64,000 nucleotides of DNA from contig NZ_KQ031391.1 in assembly GCF_000966285.1 (NCBI RefSeq), positions 492,978 through 556,977 on the forward strand, given 5' to 3'. The notes beneath the pieces were generated by a model. That model saw only the letters and a program-made list of their open reading frames with translations. It was not told where the DNA came from and did no database searches. Below, piece by piece: positions 50,824 through 61,770 of the stretch (positions are counted from its first letter, which is position 1; the number at the start of each line of letters is the position of its first letter). The translations under genes and the position numbers were made by a program. This DNA comes from Pseudofrankia sp. DC12. Lineage in GTDB: Bacteria; Actinomycetota; Actinomycetes; Frankiales; Frankiaceae.

Positions 50824-52190
50824 GCGCCGCCGACACGGCGGCACCGGCCACGACACCGTCGGCGGGCCGGTCCTGGTGGCGCGCGCCGCCGCGGGACGGG
50901 CCGTCGGGCGCCGCCCAGCTGGCCCGGTCCGGTCGAGGCCAGCTGGGCGAGCTGGCGCTCTGGGTAGTGCTCGTGGCCACCCTCACCGGGGCCACCGCGC
51001 TCCTGGTGGCCGCCGGTGTTCACTACGCGCCGGCCGGGCGGTCCGAGCCGGCCGCCGGGACTCTGCCGCTGACCTGGCCGCCGCGGTTGACCCCGCGCAC
51101 CGCGCTGGCCCCGGCGCTGGCCGCGGGCGCGCTGCTGGCCGCCACGCTGGCCGGCCGTCGGCCCGCCGGTCACCGAACGCCGGCCTTCGGGCGACCGCTG
51201 ATCCTTTCATACCTCGTGACGGTCGCGTGGTGGCTGGCGCTGGGCGCCGCGTCACGGCCAGGCGAACGGGTGGCGGGAGCGCTGCTCGCCGCCGGGGACC
51301 GCGCGCCTTCGGACCTGCTGCACGCCACGAGCAGCCAGCCGCCGGGGCCGGCGCTGCTGGTCTGGGTGCTGACGCGAAGCGGGCTGCACGGCTCGCTGGC
51401 CGTCGGGCTGGCCTTCACGGCCCTCGGCGCGCTGGTCGTGCCACTGGTCGCGCTGGCGGTGCGTTCGCTGTGCCACGAGCCGGCGGCCCGCCGGCTGCTG
51501 CCGGTGCTGGCGTTCGCGCCCTGGGCGCCGTTCGCCGTGGCCAGCCGGGACGCGGTGACGGCGGCGGTGGCGGCCGCGGCGCTGGCCGTCGGCGTGGTCG
51601 GGTGCGAACGGGGCCGGCGAGCCTGGTGGGCGCTGGGCGCGGGCCTGCTGCTGGGCGTGGCTGGCCTGTTCAGCTTCCCCGCGATGTGGCTCGGGGTGGC
51701 GGTGGCCGCGGCCTACTTCGTGCGCCGCCGGCCCCTGCTGAACGTGATCACCGGGGTGGGCGCGCTGGTGCCGTTGTTCGCGCTGCGGCTCGCGGGCTAC
51801 TCCTGGCCCGACGGCCTGGCCCGGGCCGGCACCGGGCTGTTCGATTACGCGGCGGCCCTGACCTGGCTTGTGCCGGACCTGCTGGTGGTCCTGCTGTGCT
51901 GCGGCCCGGTGCTGGTCCGGGCGGCGCGGCGGGTCGCGATGACGCCCGGCTGGCCGTTCCTCGTCGGCGCGACGGCGGCGGCGCTGTTCGCGCTGTTGGA
52001 CGGCCTGGCGAGTGGCGGGGTGGCGACCAGCTGGCTGTCGCTGTTCCCGTGGCTGCTGGTGGCGGCGCTGGCGCCCCGGCCGCGGCCGGCCCAGCCCGGC
52101 GACACCAGCAGCGCCGGAGCCGTTCCCTACGGCCTCGTCGGCGCCGGAGCGGCGGTGGCCGTCGTCCTCGCCGCGCTGCTGGCGACCTGA
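50820..52190 (+). CDS. Polytopic GT-C-like membrane protein
   Basis: A 456-residue protein with about 10-11 hydrophobic segments. The periplasmic loop SQPPGPALLVWVL resembles the PPGP motif of GT-C mannosyl- and arabinosyltransferases; other residues of the fold are not decisive. A 40-residue head is hydrophilic and lies in the cytosol. ATG at 50820 overlaps the stop of the nine-codon upstream frame, so translation may depend on it. The sugar donor, probably a polyprenyl-phosphate sugar, is unknown. Next downstream is a CDF gene in the convergent direction. Confidence 0.75.
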   Translation: MSAADTAAPATTPSAGRSWWRAPPRDGPSGAAQLARSGRGQLGELALWVVLVATLTGATALLVAAGVHYAPAGRSEPAAGTLPLTWPPRLTPRTALAPALAAGALLAATLAGRRPAGHRTPAFGRPLILSYLVTVAWWLALGAASRPGERVAGALLAAGDRAPSDLLHATSSQPPGPALLVWVLTRSGLHGSLAVGLAFTALGALVVPLVALAVRSLCHEPAARRLLPVLAFAPWAPFAVASRDAVTAAVAAAALAVGVVGCERGRRAWWALGAGLLLGVAGLFSFPAMWLGVAVAAAYFVRRRPLLNVITGVGALVPLFALRLAGYSWPDGLARAGTGLFDYAAALTWLVPDLLVVLLCCGPVLVRAARRVAMTPGWPFLVGATAAALFALLDGLASGGVATSWLSLFPWLLVAALAPRPRPAQPGDTSSAGAVPYGLVGAGAAVAVVLAALLAT

Positions 52191-52217
52191 CCGCGGGGCC
52201 GCGCCGCTCGATCCGCC

Positions 52218-53144
52218 TCAGGACGCGGCGACGGGCGCACGCGGGATGTCGGGCTCCAGGTAGACGCGGCAGGTGGTGGGAGCCGCCGCGCGCAGCAGGC
52301 GTTCGGCCTCGTCGATCGCGGCCGTGACCTCGGCGACCGTCAGCCCCGGGTCCAGGCCGATCTTCGCGGCGACCAGCAGCTCGTCCGGGCCGAGGTGCAG
52401 GGTGCGCATGTCCAGCACCGCGGTGACCGACGGGGCGGCCGCCAGCGCGGCCCGGATCGCCCCGACCACGGCCGGCGCGGCGGCCTCGCCGACGAGCATG
52501 CCGTAGCTCTCGACCGCCACCACCACGGCGACGACGAGCAGCAGCACCCCGATGGCGAGCGTCCCGGCCGCGTCCCAGAGGGGGTCGTCGAGCAGCGAGG
52601 TGAGCCCGACCCCGGCGAGCGCGAGCACCAGACCGATCAGCGCCGCGAAGTCCTCCAGCAGCACCACGGGAAGCTCGGGGGCGCGGGCGTCCCGGACGAA
52701 CCGCCACCAGCTCTCGCCGCCCTTGTGGTGACGGGCCTCGGTGATCGCCGTCCGGAACGAGAAGCCCTCCAGCCCGATCGCGAACACCAGGATCACGATC
52801 GCGATCAGCGGCGACTCGAGATGATGCGGGTGGCGGAGCTTCTCGATGCCCTCGTACACCGAGAACAGCCCGCCGACGGTGAACAGCACGATGCCGACAA
52901 GGAAGCCGGCGATGTACCTGGACCGGCCGAAGCCGAACGGGTGGTCCTCGTCGGCCGGGCGGACCGACTGGCGCTGGCCGAGCAGCAGCAGCGCCTGGTT
53001 GCCGGAGTCGGCCACCGAGTGGATCGACTCCGCGAGCATCGACGACGAACGGGTGAACAGGAACGCGACGAACTTCGCCAGCGCGATCCCGAGGTTCGCC
53101 GCGAGCGCCGCCAGCACCGCCTTGGTCCCACCACCCGTGCTCAC
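52218..53144 (-). CDS. Cation diffusion facilitator (metal/H+ antiporter)
   Basis: CDF-family exporter of 308 residues for Zn2+, Fe2+ or Mn2+. Six membrane helices occupy about residues 8-215 with the conserved HSVADSGNQ (His and Asp of the transport site) and EDHPFGFGRSRYIAG, then a cytosolic ferredoxin-like domain to the C-terminus. The middle segment EARHHKGGESWW in loop 4-5 is His-rich and may help metal selection. GTG at 53144 has GGGGAG about ten bases upstream. It is followed by an ABC-F gene upstream on the same strand. Confidence 0.93.
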   Translation of the reverse strand: MSTGGGTKAVLAALAANLGIALAKFVAFLFTRSSSMLAESIHSVADSGNQALLLLGQRQSVRPADEDHPFGFGRSRYIAGFLVGIVLFTVGGLFSVYEGIEKLRHPHHLESPLIAIVILVFAIGLEGFSFRTAITEARHHKGGESWWRFVRDARAPELPVVLLEDFAALIGLVLALAGVGLTSLLDDPLWDAAGTLAIGVLLLVVAVVVAVESYGMLVGEAAAPAVVGAIRAALAAAPSVTAVLDMRTLHLGPDELLVAAKIGLDPGLTVAEVTAAIDEAERLLRAAAPTTCRVYLEPDIPRAPVAAS

Positions 53145-53362
53145 CCGGAACCGTCTCCCCTCGCCCGTGCCGACTCCCGGCAAGTGTGCCAAAAGGACCC
53201 TACGGGCACACAGCCGGGTGCTTCTACAGGCAAGTAGCAGACGCAGGTCAGCCCAGGTGCCGGCCCTCGTCCGAGACCGGCCCAGTCGTTCAGGTCCGTC
53301 TCGGACCGGACCTCTTGGGCGGAGCGGCCGGAGGCGCGGAGCGCCGTCGCCGGCCGATCGCC

Positions 53363-54976
<1,614 letters not shown>

Positions 54977-55378
54977 GAAGAAAAGGCCTCTCGAGGCAGG
55001 TGACGGCGGGCACGGCCGTCGGAACGGCCGACCTCGTGGACAGGCGAGAACGCGGACGCGAGGCGTCCGCTCACTCCAGCTGAACGAGGTGCTCCATCAC
55101 AGGCCTGCGGTCACTCCCTAGTCGCCACGGCCTTCCCAGGGTACGTGCCGGCCCACGGCGGGTACGTGCCGGCCCACGGCGAGATCGTCGCCGACCGCGC
55201 CAGACCGCGTCACATTGTCCGACCGCAGAACGCGACAACATGACACAACCAAGATCCCGAGCCGGGCCCAGGCCGCCCCCGGAATCCCGGCCAGCCCCGA
55301 TCCACGCTGGCGAGGCCCCTGGGCCCGAGCAGGCGGAGCAGCCGCAGGGCGCTCCGCGCCCGGTTCCGGCCGAACGCC
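54977..55378. other. Intergenic region with 21-bp direct repeat
   Basis: About 400 bp between the ABC-F gene and the end of the transglutaminase gene. GGTACGTGCCGGCCCACGGCG occurs twice at 55140-55160 and 55161-55181. CTCCATCACAGG near 55092 shares a core with the palindrome at 50475. No further gene was seen. Confidence 0.55.
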
Positions 55379-56227
55379 TCAGGCGAGGCGGGTGACGTTG
55401 ACCGTGACGCCGAGGGAGGACGACGTGCCGCCGGAGTAGACGCCGCGCATCGGCGGGACGTCGTCGTAGTCGCGGCCGCGGGCGACGACCACGTGCCGCT
55501 CCCCCGCCGGCACGGCGTTCGTCGGGTCGAAGCCCCACCAGTCGCCGAACCAGCCCTCGACCCAGGCGTGGCTCTGTCCCTCGACGGTCTCGCCGATCGC
55601 CGCGTCCGCGAGCGGGTGCAGGTAGCCGGAGACGTACCGGCTCGGCATCCCGGCCGCCCGCATGAGCACCAGCGCGAGGTGGGCGAAGTCCTGGCAGACG
55701 CCCTCGCCTCGCTTCCAGGCCTCGGTCGCCGACGTGTGGACGTCGGTCGTCCCCGGCCGGTAGGTGAGCCGCTCGCGCACCCAGTCGCCGACGGCCAGCA
55801 CGAAGTCCGCCGGGTCGTGGGCGGCGGCCAGCTCCCGGCCGGCCGCGACCAGCTCGGGGTGGTCCGGGGTGAAACGAGCCGGCCGCAGGAACTCGACATA
55901 CCGGTCGGCGACGTCGTCCCCGCGCAGTGCCTCCCAGCTCGGCGGCTCCGGGCGTGCCGGCTCGGGGGCGGTGCGGACCAGCGACCGGCCGGTGACGACC
56001 AGCTCGGTGTGCGGCCCGTGGAGGTCGAACGCGGTGACCTGGCTGCCCCAGTAGTCCCAGTAGCGGTACAGCGTCGCCGCCGGCTCGGTGCGCACCGATG
56101 CCTCAAGCGTCACCTGGCCGCCACCGGTCTGCGGGATGATCCGCGCCTCGTTGTACGACGACAGCACCGGCGACGCATACCGATACCCCGTCGAGTGCTC
56201 TACCCGCATCTGCCAGCTCACTGCCAT
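55379..56227 (-). CDS. Transglutaminase-like cysteine peptidase/amidase
   Basis: A 282-residue protein with the papain-like transglutaminase core. The catalytic triad is visible: Cys in GEGVCQDFAHLALVLMRAAG, His in SHAWVEGWFGDWW and Asp in GFDPTNA. The N-terminal domain starts RVEHSTGYRYASPVLSSYNEARIIPQT. It is third in an operon after the ATP-grasp and alpha-E genes, spaced 24 bp from the alpha-E gene. In related genomes this trio is always together and is proposed to ligate or trim peptides. Substrate is unknown. Confidence 0.93.
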   Translation of the reverse strand: MAVSWQMRVEHSTGYRYASPVLSSYNEARIIPQTGGGQVTLEASVRTEPAATLYRYWDYWGSQVTAFDLHGPHTELVVTGRSLVRTAPEPARPEPPSWEALRGDDVADRYVEFLRPARFTPDHPELVAAGRELAAAHDPADFVLAVGDWVRERLTYRPGTTDVHTSATEAWKRGEGVCQDFAHLALVLMRAAGMPSRYVSGYLHPLADAAIGETVEGQSHAWVEGWFGDWWGFDPTNAVPAGERHVVVARGRDYDDVPPMRGVYSGGTSSSLGVTVNVTRLA

Positions 56228-56251
56228 CTCCTTGTCGACGCCGGCAACCGG

Positions 56252-57196
56252 CTAGGCGGGTACCTCGGTCGCCCACTCGCGCGGGACCTCGCGGGCGAAG
56301 TAGCGGGCGGTCACTCCGGCGCTGACCTCCGAGCAGGTGGTCTGCAGCGCGCGCAGCAGCTCCGGCATGTCCTCGACCAGCTCGTCGACCCCGCGGAACT
56401 CAAGCTCCGTGCGAGCCAGGCCGACCGCGCGGCGGGTGGCGTCGTGGACAGTGGTCCGGCCCCCGCGCCGGCCGCCGTCGAGCTCGGCGAGGATCTGCTC
56501 GCCGAGCGCCAGCGACCAGTAGACCGACCGCGGGAACAGCCGGTCGAGCAGCATGAACTCGGCCACCCGGGAGGCGTCGACGGCCCGCCGGTAGGTCCGC
56601 AGGTAGGCCTCGTGCGCGCCGCACGAGCGCAGCAGGCTGACCCAGCTCTGTGAGTTCGGGTCGTCACTGATGCTGGAGGACAGCAGCCGGGAGGTCATGT
56701 CGACTCGCTCCAGGCTGCGGCCGAGCGCCAGGAACCGCCAGCCGTCGTCGCGGGCCAGGGTGGCGTCGACCAGGCCGGCGAGCATCGCGGTGCGCTCCCG
56801 GATGTACCGGAAGAACACGTGCGGGCCGAGCCGGCGGGCCAGCTGCTCGGTGTGCTCCAGCTCGATCCAGGTGGCGTTGAGGCACTCCCAGACCTCGCTG
56901 GAGACGACGACGCGGGCGCTGCGGGCGTTCTCCCTGGCCGCGGTGATCGCGCCGACGATGCTGGAGGAGTCGCCCCGGGCGTAGCCGAGCAGCTCGATGA
57001 CGACCTGCGAGTCCACCGGCCCGTCGACCAGCCCGGTGCCCATCACGGCGAGCAGCTCGCGGCCGGCGGACGCCTCGTCCAGCCACGGGTCCTCCAGGAC
57101 GCGGTGGACGTGCACGTCGAGGATGCGCGACGTGCTCTCGGCCCGCTCGACGTAGCGGCCGATCCAGAACAGCGACTCGGCGATCCTGCTCAGCAT
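56252..57196 (-). CDS. Alpha-E domain protein
   Basis: All-helical protein of 314 residues of the alpha-E family. It begins MLSRIAESLFWIGRYVERAE and has the repeating acidic pattern, including SRVAEFMLLDRLFPRSVYWSL and RTELEFRGVDELVEDMPELL. Its ATG at 57196 overlaps the last seven bases of the ATP-grasp gene (ATGCTGA), so translation is coupled. It is thought to work with the circularly permuted ATP-grasp as an unknown biosynthetic or modification partner. No catalytic residues are evident. Confidence 0.93.
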   Translation of the reverse strand: MLSRIAESLFWIGRYVERAESTSRILDVHVHRVLEDPWLDEASAGRELLAVMGTGLVDGPVDSQVVIELLGYARGDSSSIVGAITAARENARSARVVVSSEVWECLNATWIELEHTEQLARRLGPHVFFRYIRERTAMLAGLVDATLARDDGWRFLALGRSLERVDMTSRLLSSSISDDPNSQSWVSLLRSCGAHEAYLRTYRRAVDASRVAEFMLLDRLFPRSVYWSLALGEQILAELDGGRRGGRTTVHDATRRAVGLARTELEFRGVDELVEDMPELLRALQTTCSEVSAGVTARYFAREVPREWATEVPA

Positions 57197-58953
57197 CTCT
57201 TGGTTCGCTCCGTCCGGGCACGGCGCTCCGGCCCCTCGCTCGCTTCGCTCCCGAGGGACCTCCGCGCCGTGTCCTCCTCCGCGAACGTGCCCTCCGGCGA
57301 CCTCCACTGCGTGCCTCCCACTTCGCTGCGCTCGTGGGAGGCATTCCGCGGAGGTGCGCCTCCGGGCCGCACGGTCACTTTCTGCTGGTTCTGTTGCTGT
57401 TGTTGCTGCTGTTCGCCGCCCGTGTCCGGGCCGACGTCGGGGCCCTGGGCGACCAGGAACTCCCCGCCGGCCGGACGGCCGTAGCCGCTGGGGCGCTCCC
57501 CCTCGGCCAGCTGCGGCGCGAGCACCCAGGTGTCCTTCGAGCCGCCGCCCTGGCTGGAGTTCACGACGAAGCTGCCGCGCGGCAGCGCGACTCGGGTCAG
57601 CCCGCCGGGCAGCACCCAGATCCGGCTGCCGTCGTTCACCGCGAACGGCCGCAGGTCGATGTGCCGGGGCCCGAGCCGGTCGCCGGACAGCGTCGGCGAC
57701 GTCGAGAGCCGGACCAGGCGCTGCGCGATCCAGCCGCGCGGGTCGGCCGTCACCTGGCCGCGCAGGGTCGTGAGCTCCGCGTCGGTGGCCTGCGGGCCGA
57801 TGACGATGCCCTTGCCGCCGGAGCCGTCGACCGGCTTGACCACCAGCTCGTCGAGGTGGTCAAGCACGTAGGCGCGCTGGTCGGGGTCCTCCACCCGGTA
57901 GGTGTCGACGTTCGGGAGCACCGGCTCCTCGCCGAGGTAGTACCGGATCAGGTCGGGGACGTAGGTGTACATCAGCTTGTCGTCGGCGACGCCGTTGCCG
58001 ACCCCGTTGGCGATCGTGACCTCGCCGGCCCGGGCCGCGTTGATCAGCCCGGCGCAGCCGACCACCGACTCGGGCCGGAAGTGCAGCGGGTCGAGCCAGT
58101 CGTCGTCGATCCGGCGGTAGATGACGTGTACCGGCTGCTCGCCCTCGGTGGTGCGCATCGTGACCTGGTTGTCGCGGACCTGCAGGTCGCGGCCCTCGAC
58201 GAGCTCGACGCCCATCTGGCGGGCGAGCAGGGCGTGCTCGAAGTAGGCCGAGTTGTAGATGCCAGGGGTCAGCACGACGACCGTGGGGTCGGCGACCTCC
58301 GGCGGCGCGGCGGCCCGCAGCGCGTGCAGCAGGTGGGAGGCGTAGTCGGCGACCGGCCGGACCCGGTGCGTCGCGAACAGCTCCGGGAAGACCCGCGTCA
58401 TGGCCCGGCGGTTCTCGATGACGTAGCTGACCCCGCTGGGCACCCGGACGTTGTCCTCCAGCACCCGGAACTGGCCCTGCTCGTCGCGGATCAGGTCGAT
58501 GCCGGAGACGTGGCAGCGCACCCCGTTGGGCGGGTCGATCCCGTGCGCCGCGCGGTGGAAGTGCGAGCTGGACATGACCAGCCGCCGCGGCACGATCCCG
58601 TCGTCGAGGATCTCGGCCCGGCCGTAGATGTCGGCGAGGAACGCCTCCAGGGCACGCACCCGCTGGACGACACCGCGCTCGATCGTGTCCCACTCGGAGC
58701 CCGAGAGCAGCCGGGGCACCAGATCCAGCGGGAACGGCCGTTCCTCGCCGAACAGGATGAAGGTGATCCCGGCATCCCGGAACGCCCGGTCCAGCGCGGC
58801 CTTGCGGGCCGCCAGGTCACCACTGCTCAGGGGCTGCAACGCGTCGTAGAGGGCCGCGTACACCTCGCGCGGGACCCCAGCCGGGTCGAACACCTCATCC
58901 CAAGCGGCGGTGGCCTGCACCTCCGCCGGATATCCCTCGAACAGGTCCGCCAC
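57190..58953 (-). CDS. Circularly permuted ATP-grasp type 2 protein with novel C-terminal tail
   Basis: Putative amide-bond ligase of 587 residues. The N-terminal half has YAALYDALQPLSSGDLAARK and VRVPSGVSYVIENR; the middle has EGRDLQVRDNQVTMRT, VANGVGN-type and KPVDGSGGKGIVIGP for ATP binding, then FAVNDGSRIWVLPGGLTRVALPRGSFVVNSSQGGGSKDTWVL. After about residue 510 the conserved protein ends. The rest is a Gln run (QQQQQQQNQQ) and palindrome-derived sequence (ASHERSEVGG, SLGSEASEGPERRARTE) not seen in family members. GTG at 58953 has TACGCT six bases upstream, a leaderless start. It is the first gene of the operon and overlaps the alpha-E gene. Confidence 0.9.
   Translation of the reverse strand: MADLFEGYPAEVQATAAWDEVFDPAGVPREVYAALYDALQPLSSGDLAARKAALDRAFRDAGITFILFGEERPFPLDLVPRLLSGSEWDTIERGVVQRVRALEAFLADIYGRAEILDDGIVPRRLVMSSSHFHRAAHGIDPPNGVRCHVSGIDLIRDEQGQFRVLEDNVRVPSGVSYVIENRRAMTRVFPELFATHRVRPVADYASHLLHALRAAAPPEVADPTVVVLTPGIYNSAYFEHALLARQMGVELVEGRDLQVRDNQVTMRTTEGEQPVHVIYRRIDDDWLDPLHFRPESVVGCAGLINAARAGEVTIANGVGNGVADDKLMYTYVPDLIRYYLGEEPVLPNVDTYRVEDPDQRAYVLDHLDELVVKPVDGSGGKGIVIGPQATDAELTTLRGQVTADPRGWIAQRLVRLSTSPTLSGDRLGPRHIDLRPFAVNDGSRIWVLPGGLTRVALPRGSFVVNSSQGGGSKDTWVLAPQLAEGERPSGYGRPAGGEFLVAQGPDVGPDTGGEQQQQQQQNQQKVTVRPGGAPPRNASHERSEVGGTQWRSPEGTFAEEDTARRSLGSEASEGPERRARTERTKRC
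57233..57364. repeat. Cluster of palindromes in the ATP-grasp 3' end
   Basis: CCCTCG...CGAGGG at 57233-57257, GCCTCCCAC (57313-57321) with GTGGGAGGC (57334-57342), and CGGAGG-TGCG-CCTCCG at 57349-57364. They encode the extra C-terminal tail. They resemble short mobile palindromes more than terminators because the frame stays open through all of them. Confidence 0.75.
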
Positions 58954-59356
58954 GGCCGAAGCGTAGGGCTCGCATGTTTCCACGACATAACCAACCACTC
59001 CGCCGGCAACGGTGACCGATCCCACTCCGTCAGCACACGGGAAAACCACCATGGACCCAGCACGGCAACACGATCGCCCGGTACCACGGCGGCCGGGGCA
59101 GCCGGCACCCGGGCTCCCGGCGGGGCCGGGCCCGTGAGAGGCTGTGCGGCGGACTTACGGGCGCGTAGGCCGCAGCCTCGCCGGCACCGCCGGGGCCAGA
59201 CCGCGCCGGCCTGTCGGGAGAGCGCACGACGGCCACACGGTCTGGCCGCCTCGGCGCGGGTCTCCATGCGCCCACAGCCTCACGTAGTAGACAGCCTCAC
59301 GCGGGACGCAGCCCGACCCGGACCTTGATCTTGAGCGCGAAAGGCCGACTCACGTC
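58954..59356. other. Divergent intergenic region
   Basis: About 400 bp upstream of both the ATP-grasp operon and the rmlB-like gene. Besides the leaderless -10 above and a 13-base direct repeat (GTAGTAGACAGCCTCACG-like, near 59285), nothing is evident. Confidence 0.5.
58960..58965 (-). promoter_or_regulatory. Leaderless -10 element before the ATP-grasp operon
   Basis: TACGCT on the minus strand ends six bases before the GTG at 58953; no ribosome site precedes it. Confidence 0.5.
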
Positions 59357-60373
59357 ATGTCGACGACACTGCTGGTGACCGGGGCCGCCGGGTTCATCGG
59401 TTCGAACTTCGTGCGCTACTGGCACAGCTCGCATCCGGGTGACCGGGTGGTGGGGCTGGACTCGTTGACGTACGCGGGTCTGCGGGAGAACCTCGCCGAC
59501 GTGCTGGACGGGTCGGGTGGTCTGGTGAGCTTGGTCCACGGGGACATCCGGGACCGGGAGCTGGTCGAGTCGCTGCTGCGCGAGCACCGGGTCGACACGG
59601 TGGTGAACTTCGCGGCGGAGTCGCACAACAGCCTGGCGATCCTGCGGCCGGGTGACTTCTTCTCGACGAACGTGATGGGTGTCCAGAGCCTGCTGGAGGC
59701 GGCGCGGACGGTCGGGGTGGGCCGGTTCCACCAGATCTCGACGTGTGAGGTCTACGGCGATCTGGACCTGGCTGACCCGGGGGCGTTCACGGAGGACTCG
59801 CCGTACCTGCCGCGGACTCCGTACAACGCGGCGAAGGCCGGCGGCGATCATGCTGTGCGGGCCTATGGGTACACCTACGACGTGCCGGTGACGATCACGA
59901 ACTGTTCGAACAACTATGGGCCGTACCAGTTCCCGGAGAAGGTCATCCCGCTGTTCGTGACCCGGGCGCTGCAGGGCCAGGAGCTGCCGCTGTACGCGTC
60001 GACGAAGAACCGGCGCGAGTGGCTGCACGTGCTCGACCACTGCCGGGCGGTCGAGGCGGTGCTCCAGGGGGGCCGGGTCGGGGAGACCTACCATGTCGGG
60101 TCCGGTGTCGAGGCCGACATCGAGACGATCGCCGACACGATCCTGGCCGAGCTGGGCCTGCCCGGCTCGCTGAAGACGATCGTCCCGGACCGCCCGTCGC
60201 ACGACCGCCGGTACCTGCTCGACTCCAGCAAGCTGCGCACCGAGCTCGGCTGGGCGCCGGAGATCGAGTTCACCGACGGCATGCGCTCCACCATCGCCTG
60301 GTTCCGCGACAACGAAGCCTGGTGGCGCCCCCTCATCGGCCGCTCGCCTGTACAGGAGACCGCTTGGAAATAG
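59357..60373 (+). CDS. rmlB: dTDP-glucose 4,6-dehydratase family protein (RmlB-like, TCE variant)
   Basis: NAD-dependent sugar-nucleotide dehydratase of 338 residues that makes 4-keto-6-deoxysugars for rhamnose or other deoxyhexoses. Features: TGAAGFIGSNFVRYW for NAD, GDIRDRELVESLL, FAAESHN, PYNAAKAGGDHAVRAY (Tyr156, Lys160), NNYGPYQFPEKVIPLF, and RREWLHVLDHC. The usual Thr-Asp-Glu triad reads Thr129-Cys130-Glu131, so the Asp general acid is replaced by Cys. The first two-thirds use G-ending codons (GTG, GGT, TCG) more than the C-ending ones of neighbours. ATG at 59357 has AAAGG ten bases upstream. A 13-bp-stem hairpin follows its stop. Confidence 0.85.
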   Translation: MSTTLLVTGAAGFIGSNFVRYWHSSHPGDRVVGLDSLTYAGLRENLADVLDGSGGLVSLVHGDIRDRELVESLLREHRVDTVVNFAAESHNSLAILRPGDFFSTNVMGVQSLLEAARTVGVGRFHQISTCEVYGDLDLADPGAFTEDSPYLPRTPYNAAKAGGDHAVRAYGYTYDVPVTITNCSNNYGPYQFPEKVIPLFVTRALQGQELPLYASTKNRREWLHVLDHCRAVEAVLQGGRVGETYHVGSGVEADIETIADTILAELGLPGSLKTIVPDRPSHDRRYLLDSSKLRTELGWAPEIEFTDGMRSTIAWFRDNEAWWRPLIGRSPVQETAWK

Positions 60374-60388
60374 GCGATCACCTGCGCG

Positions 60389-60422
60389 CCGGGCCGGCGG
60401 AGTCCGTCATCCGCCGGCCCGG
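60389..60422 (+). terminator. Hairpin after rmlB
   Basis: CCGGGCCGGCGGA pairs with TCCGCCGGCCCGG across an eight-base loop (13-bp stem). No T-tract follows, as usual in actinomycetes. Confidence 0.55.
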
Positions 60423-60528
60423 GGATGGTCGTCGACGCGGAAGCCGGTCCTAACCTGCGGGGATGTGTACCGGCGGGGGCCCGGCACACTAGGCTTCCAG
60501 TTGTGCCGGAATCGCCTGCGAGGACGTC

Positions 60529-61770
60529 GTGAGAACGGCCGGGCCCCGGGTCCTGGGGTTGGTCCTGGCCGGCGGCAAGGGGACGCGGCTGGCGCCGCTG
60601 ACCGATGACCGGGCCAAACCGGCGGTGCCGTTCGGTGGCCTCTACCGGCTGATCGACTTCGCACTGTCCAACCTCGTCAACGCGGGGTACCTGCGGATCG
60701 CGGTACTCACCCAGTACAAGAGCCACAGCCTCGACCGGCACATCACGACGACGTGGCGGATGAGCACGCTGCTGGGCAACTACATCACCCCGGTACCGGC
60801 GCAGCAGCGCCTCGGCCCGCAGTGGTTCGCCGGCAGCGCTGACGCCATCCACCAGTCGCTCAACCTCATCTACGACGACGCCCCGGACATCGTCGTCGTC
60901 TTCGGCGCCGACCACGTCTACCGGATGGACCCGCGGCAGATGGTCGAGCAGCACATCGAGACGGGCGCCGGGGTGACCGTGGCCGCCCTGCGGGTACCGC
61001 GGGCGGAGGCCGCCGGCCTCGGCGTGATCCGCCCGGCCCGCGACGGCCGCACGATCGACGAGTTCCTGGAGAAGCCGGCCGACCCGCCCGGCCTGCCCGA
61101 CAGCCCGGACGAGACGCTCGCCTCGATGGGCAACTACGTCTTCTCGACGAAGGTGCTCGTCGACGCCCTGCATGCCGACGCCGCCGACCCGGACAGCGTG
61201 CACGACATGGGCGGCAACATCGTCCCGATGCTGGTCGACCAGGGCGTCGCCTGCGTCTACGACTTCACCGAGAACGAGGTGCCCGGCGCGAAGGAACGCG
61301 ACCGCGGCTACTGGCGCGACGTCGGGACCATCGACGCCTACTACGACGCCCACATGGACCTGTGCGCGCTCGAACCGGTGTTCAACCTGTACAACCCGCA
61401 CTGGCCGATCCTGACCAGCGTGCCGTCGCTGCCGCCGGCGAAGTTCGTCCGGGACCTGCCCGACCGGACCGGCATGGCGGTGGACAGCATCGTGAGCAAC
61501 GGCGTGATCGTCTCCGGTGGGTCGCTGCGCCGTTCGGTGCTCTCCCCCGGCGTGCGGGTGAACTCCTGGGCCCAGGTCGAGAACTCCGTCGTGATGAACA
61601 ACGCGCTGATCGGCCGTCGGGCCATCGTGCGCGACGCGATCCTCGACAAGAACGTGATCGTGCCGCCCGGGGCCCAGGTCGGCGTCGACAAGGAGCACGA
61701 CCGGGCCCGCGGCTACACGGTCAGCCCCGACGGCATCACCGTCGTCGGCAAGGGCATCACGATCGAGTAG
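60529..61770 (+). CDS. glgC: Glucose-1-phosphate adenylyltransferase
   Basis: Makes ADP-glucose from ATP and glucose-1-phosphate, the donor for glycogen-type glucans. The 413-residue product has [30 protein letters not shown] (nucleotide site), [42 protein letters not shown], and the C-terminal left-handed beta-helix. GTG at 60529 follows GAGG six bases upstream. It is followed 370 bp later by glgM on the same strand. In mycobacteria this pair is divergent; here it is collinear. Confidence 0.97.
   Translation: MRTAGPRVLGLVLAGGKGTRLAPLTDDRAKPAVPFGGLYRLIDFALSNLVNAGYLRIAVLTQYKSHSLDRHITTTWRMSTLLGNYITPVPAQQRLGPQWFAGSADAIHQSLNLIYDDAPDIVVVFGADHVYRMDPRQMVEQHIETGAGVTVAALRVPRAEAAGLGVIRPARDGRTIDEFLEKPADPPGLPDSPDETLASMGNYVFSTKVLVDALHADAADPDSVHDMGGNIVPMLVDQGVACVYDFTENEVPGAKERDRGYWRDVGTIDAYYDAHMDLCALEPVFNLYNPHWPILTSVPSLPPAKFVRDLPDRTGMAVDSIVSNGVIVSGGSLRRSVLSPGVRVNSWAQVENSVVMNNALIGRRAIVRDAILDKNVIVPPGAQVGVDKEHDRARGYTVSPDGITVVGKGITIE

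Noticed and set aside
57225-57365. Terminator between the ATP-grasp and alpha-E genes
   Set aside because: The palindromes lie within an open frame that overlaps the next start; termination here would break the operon.
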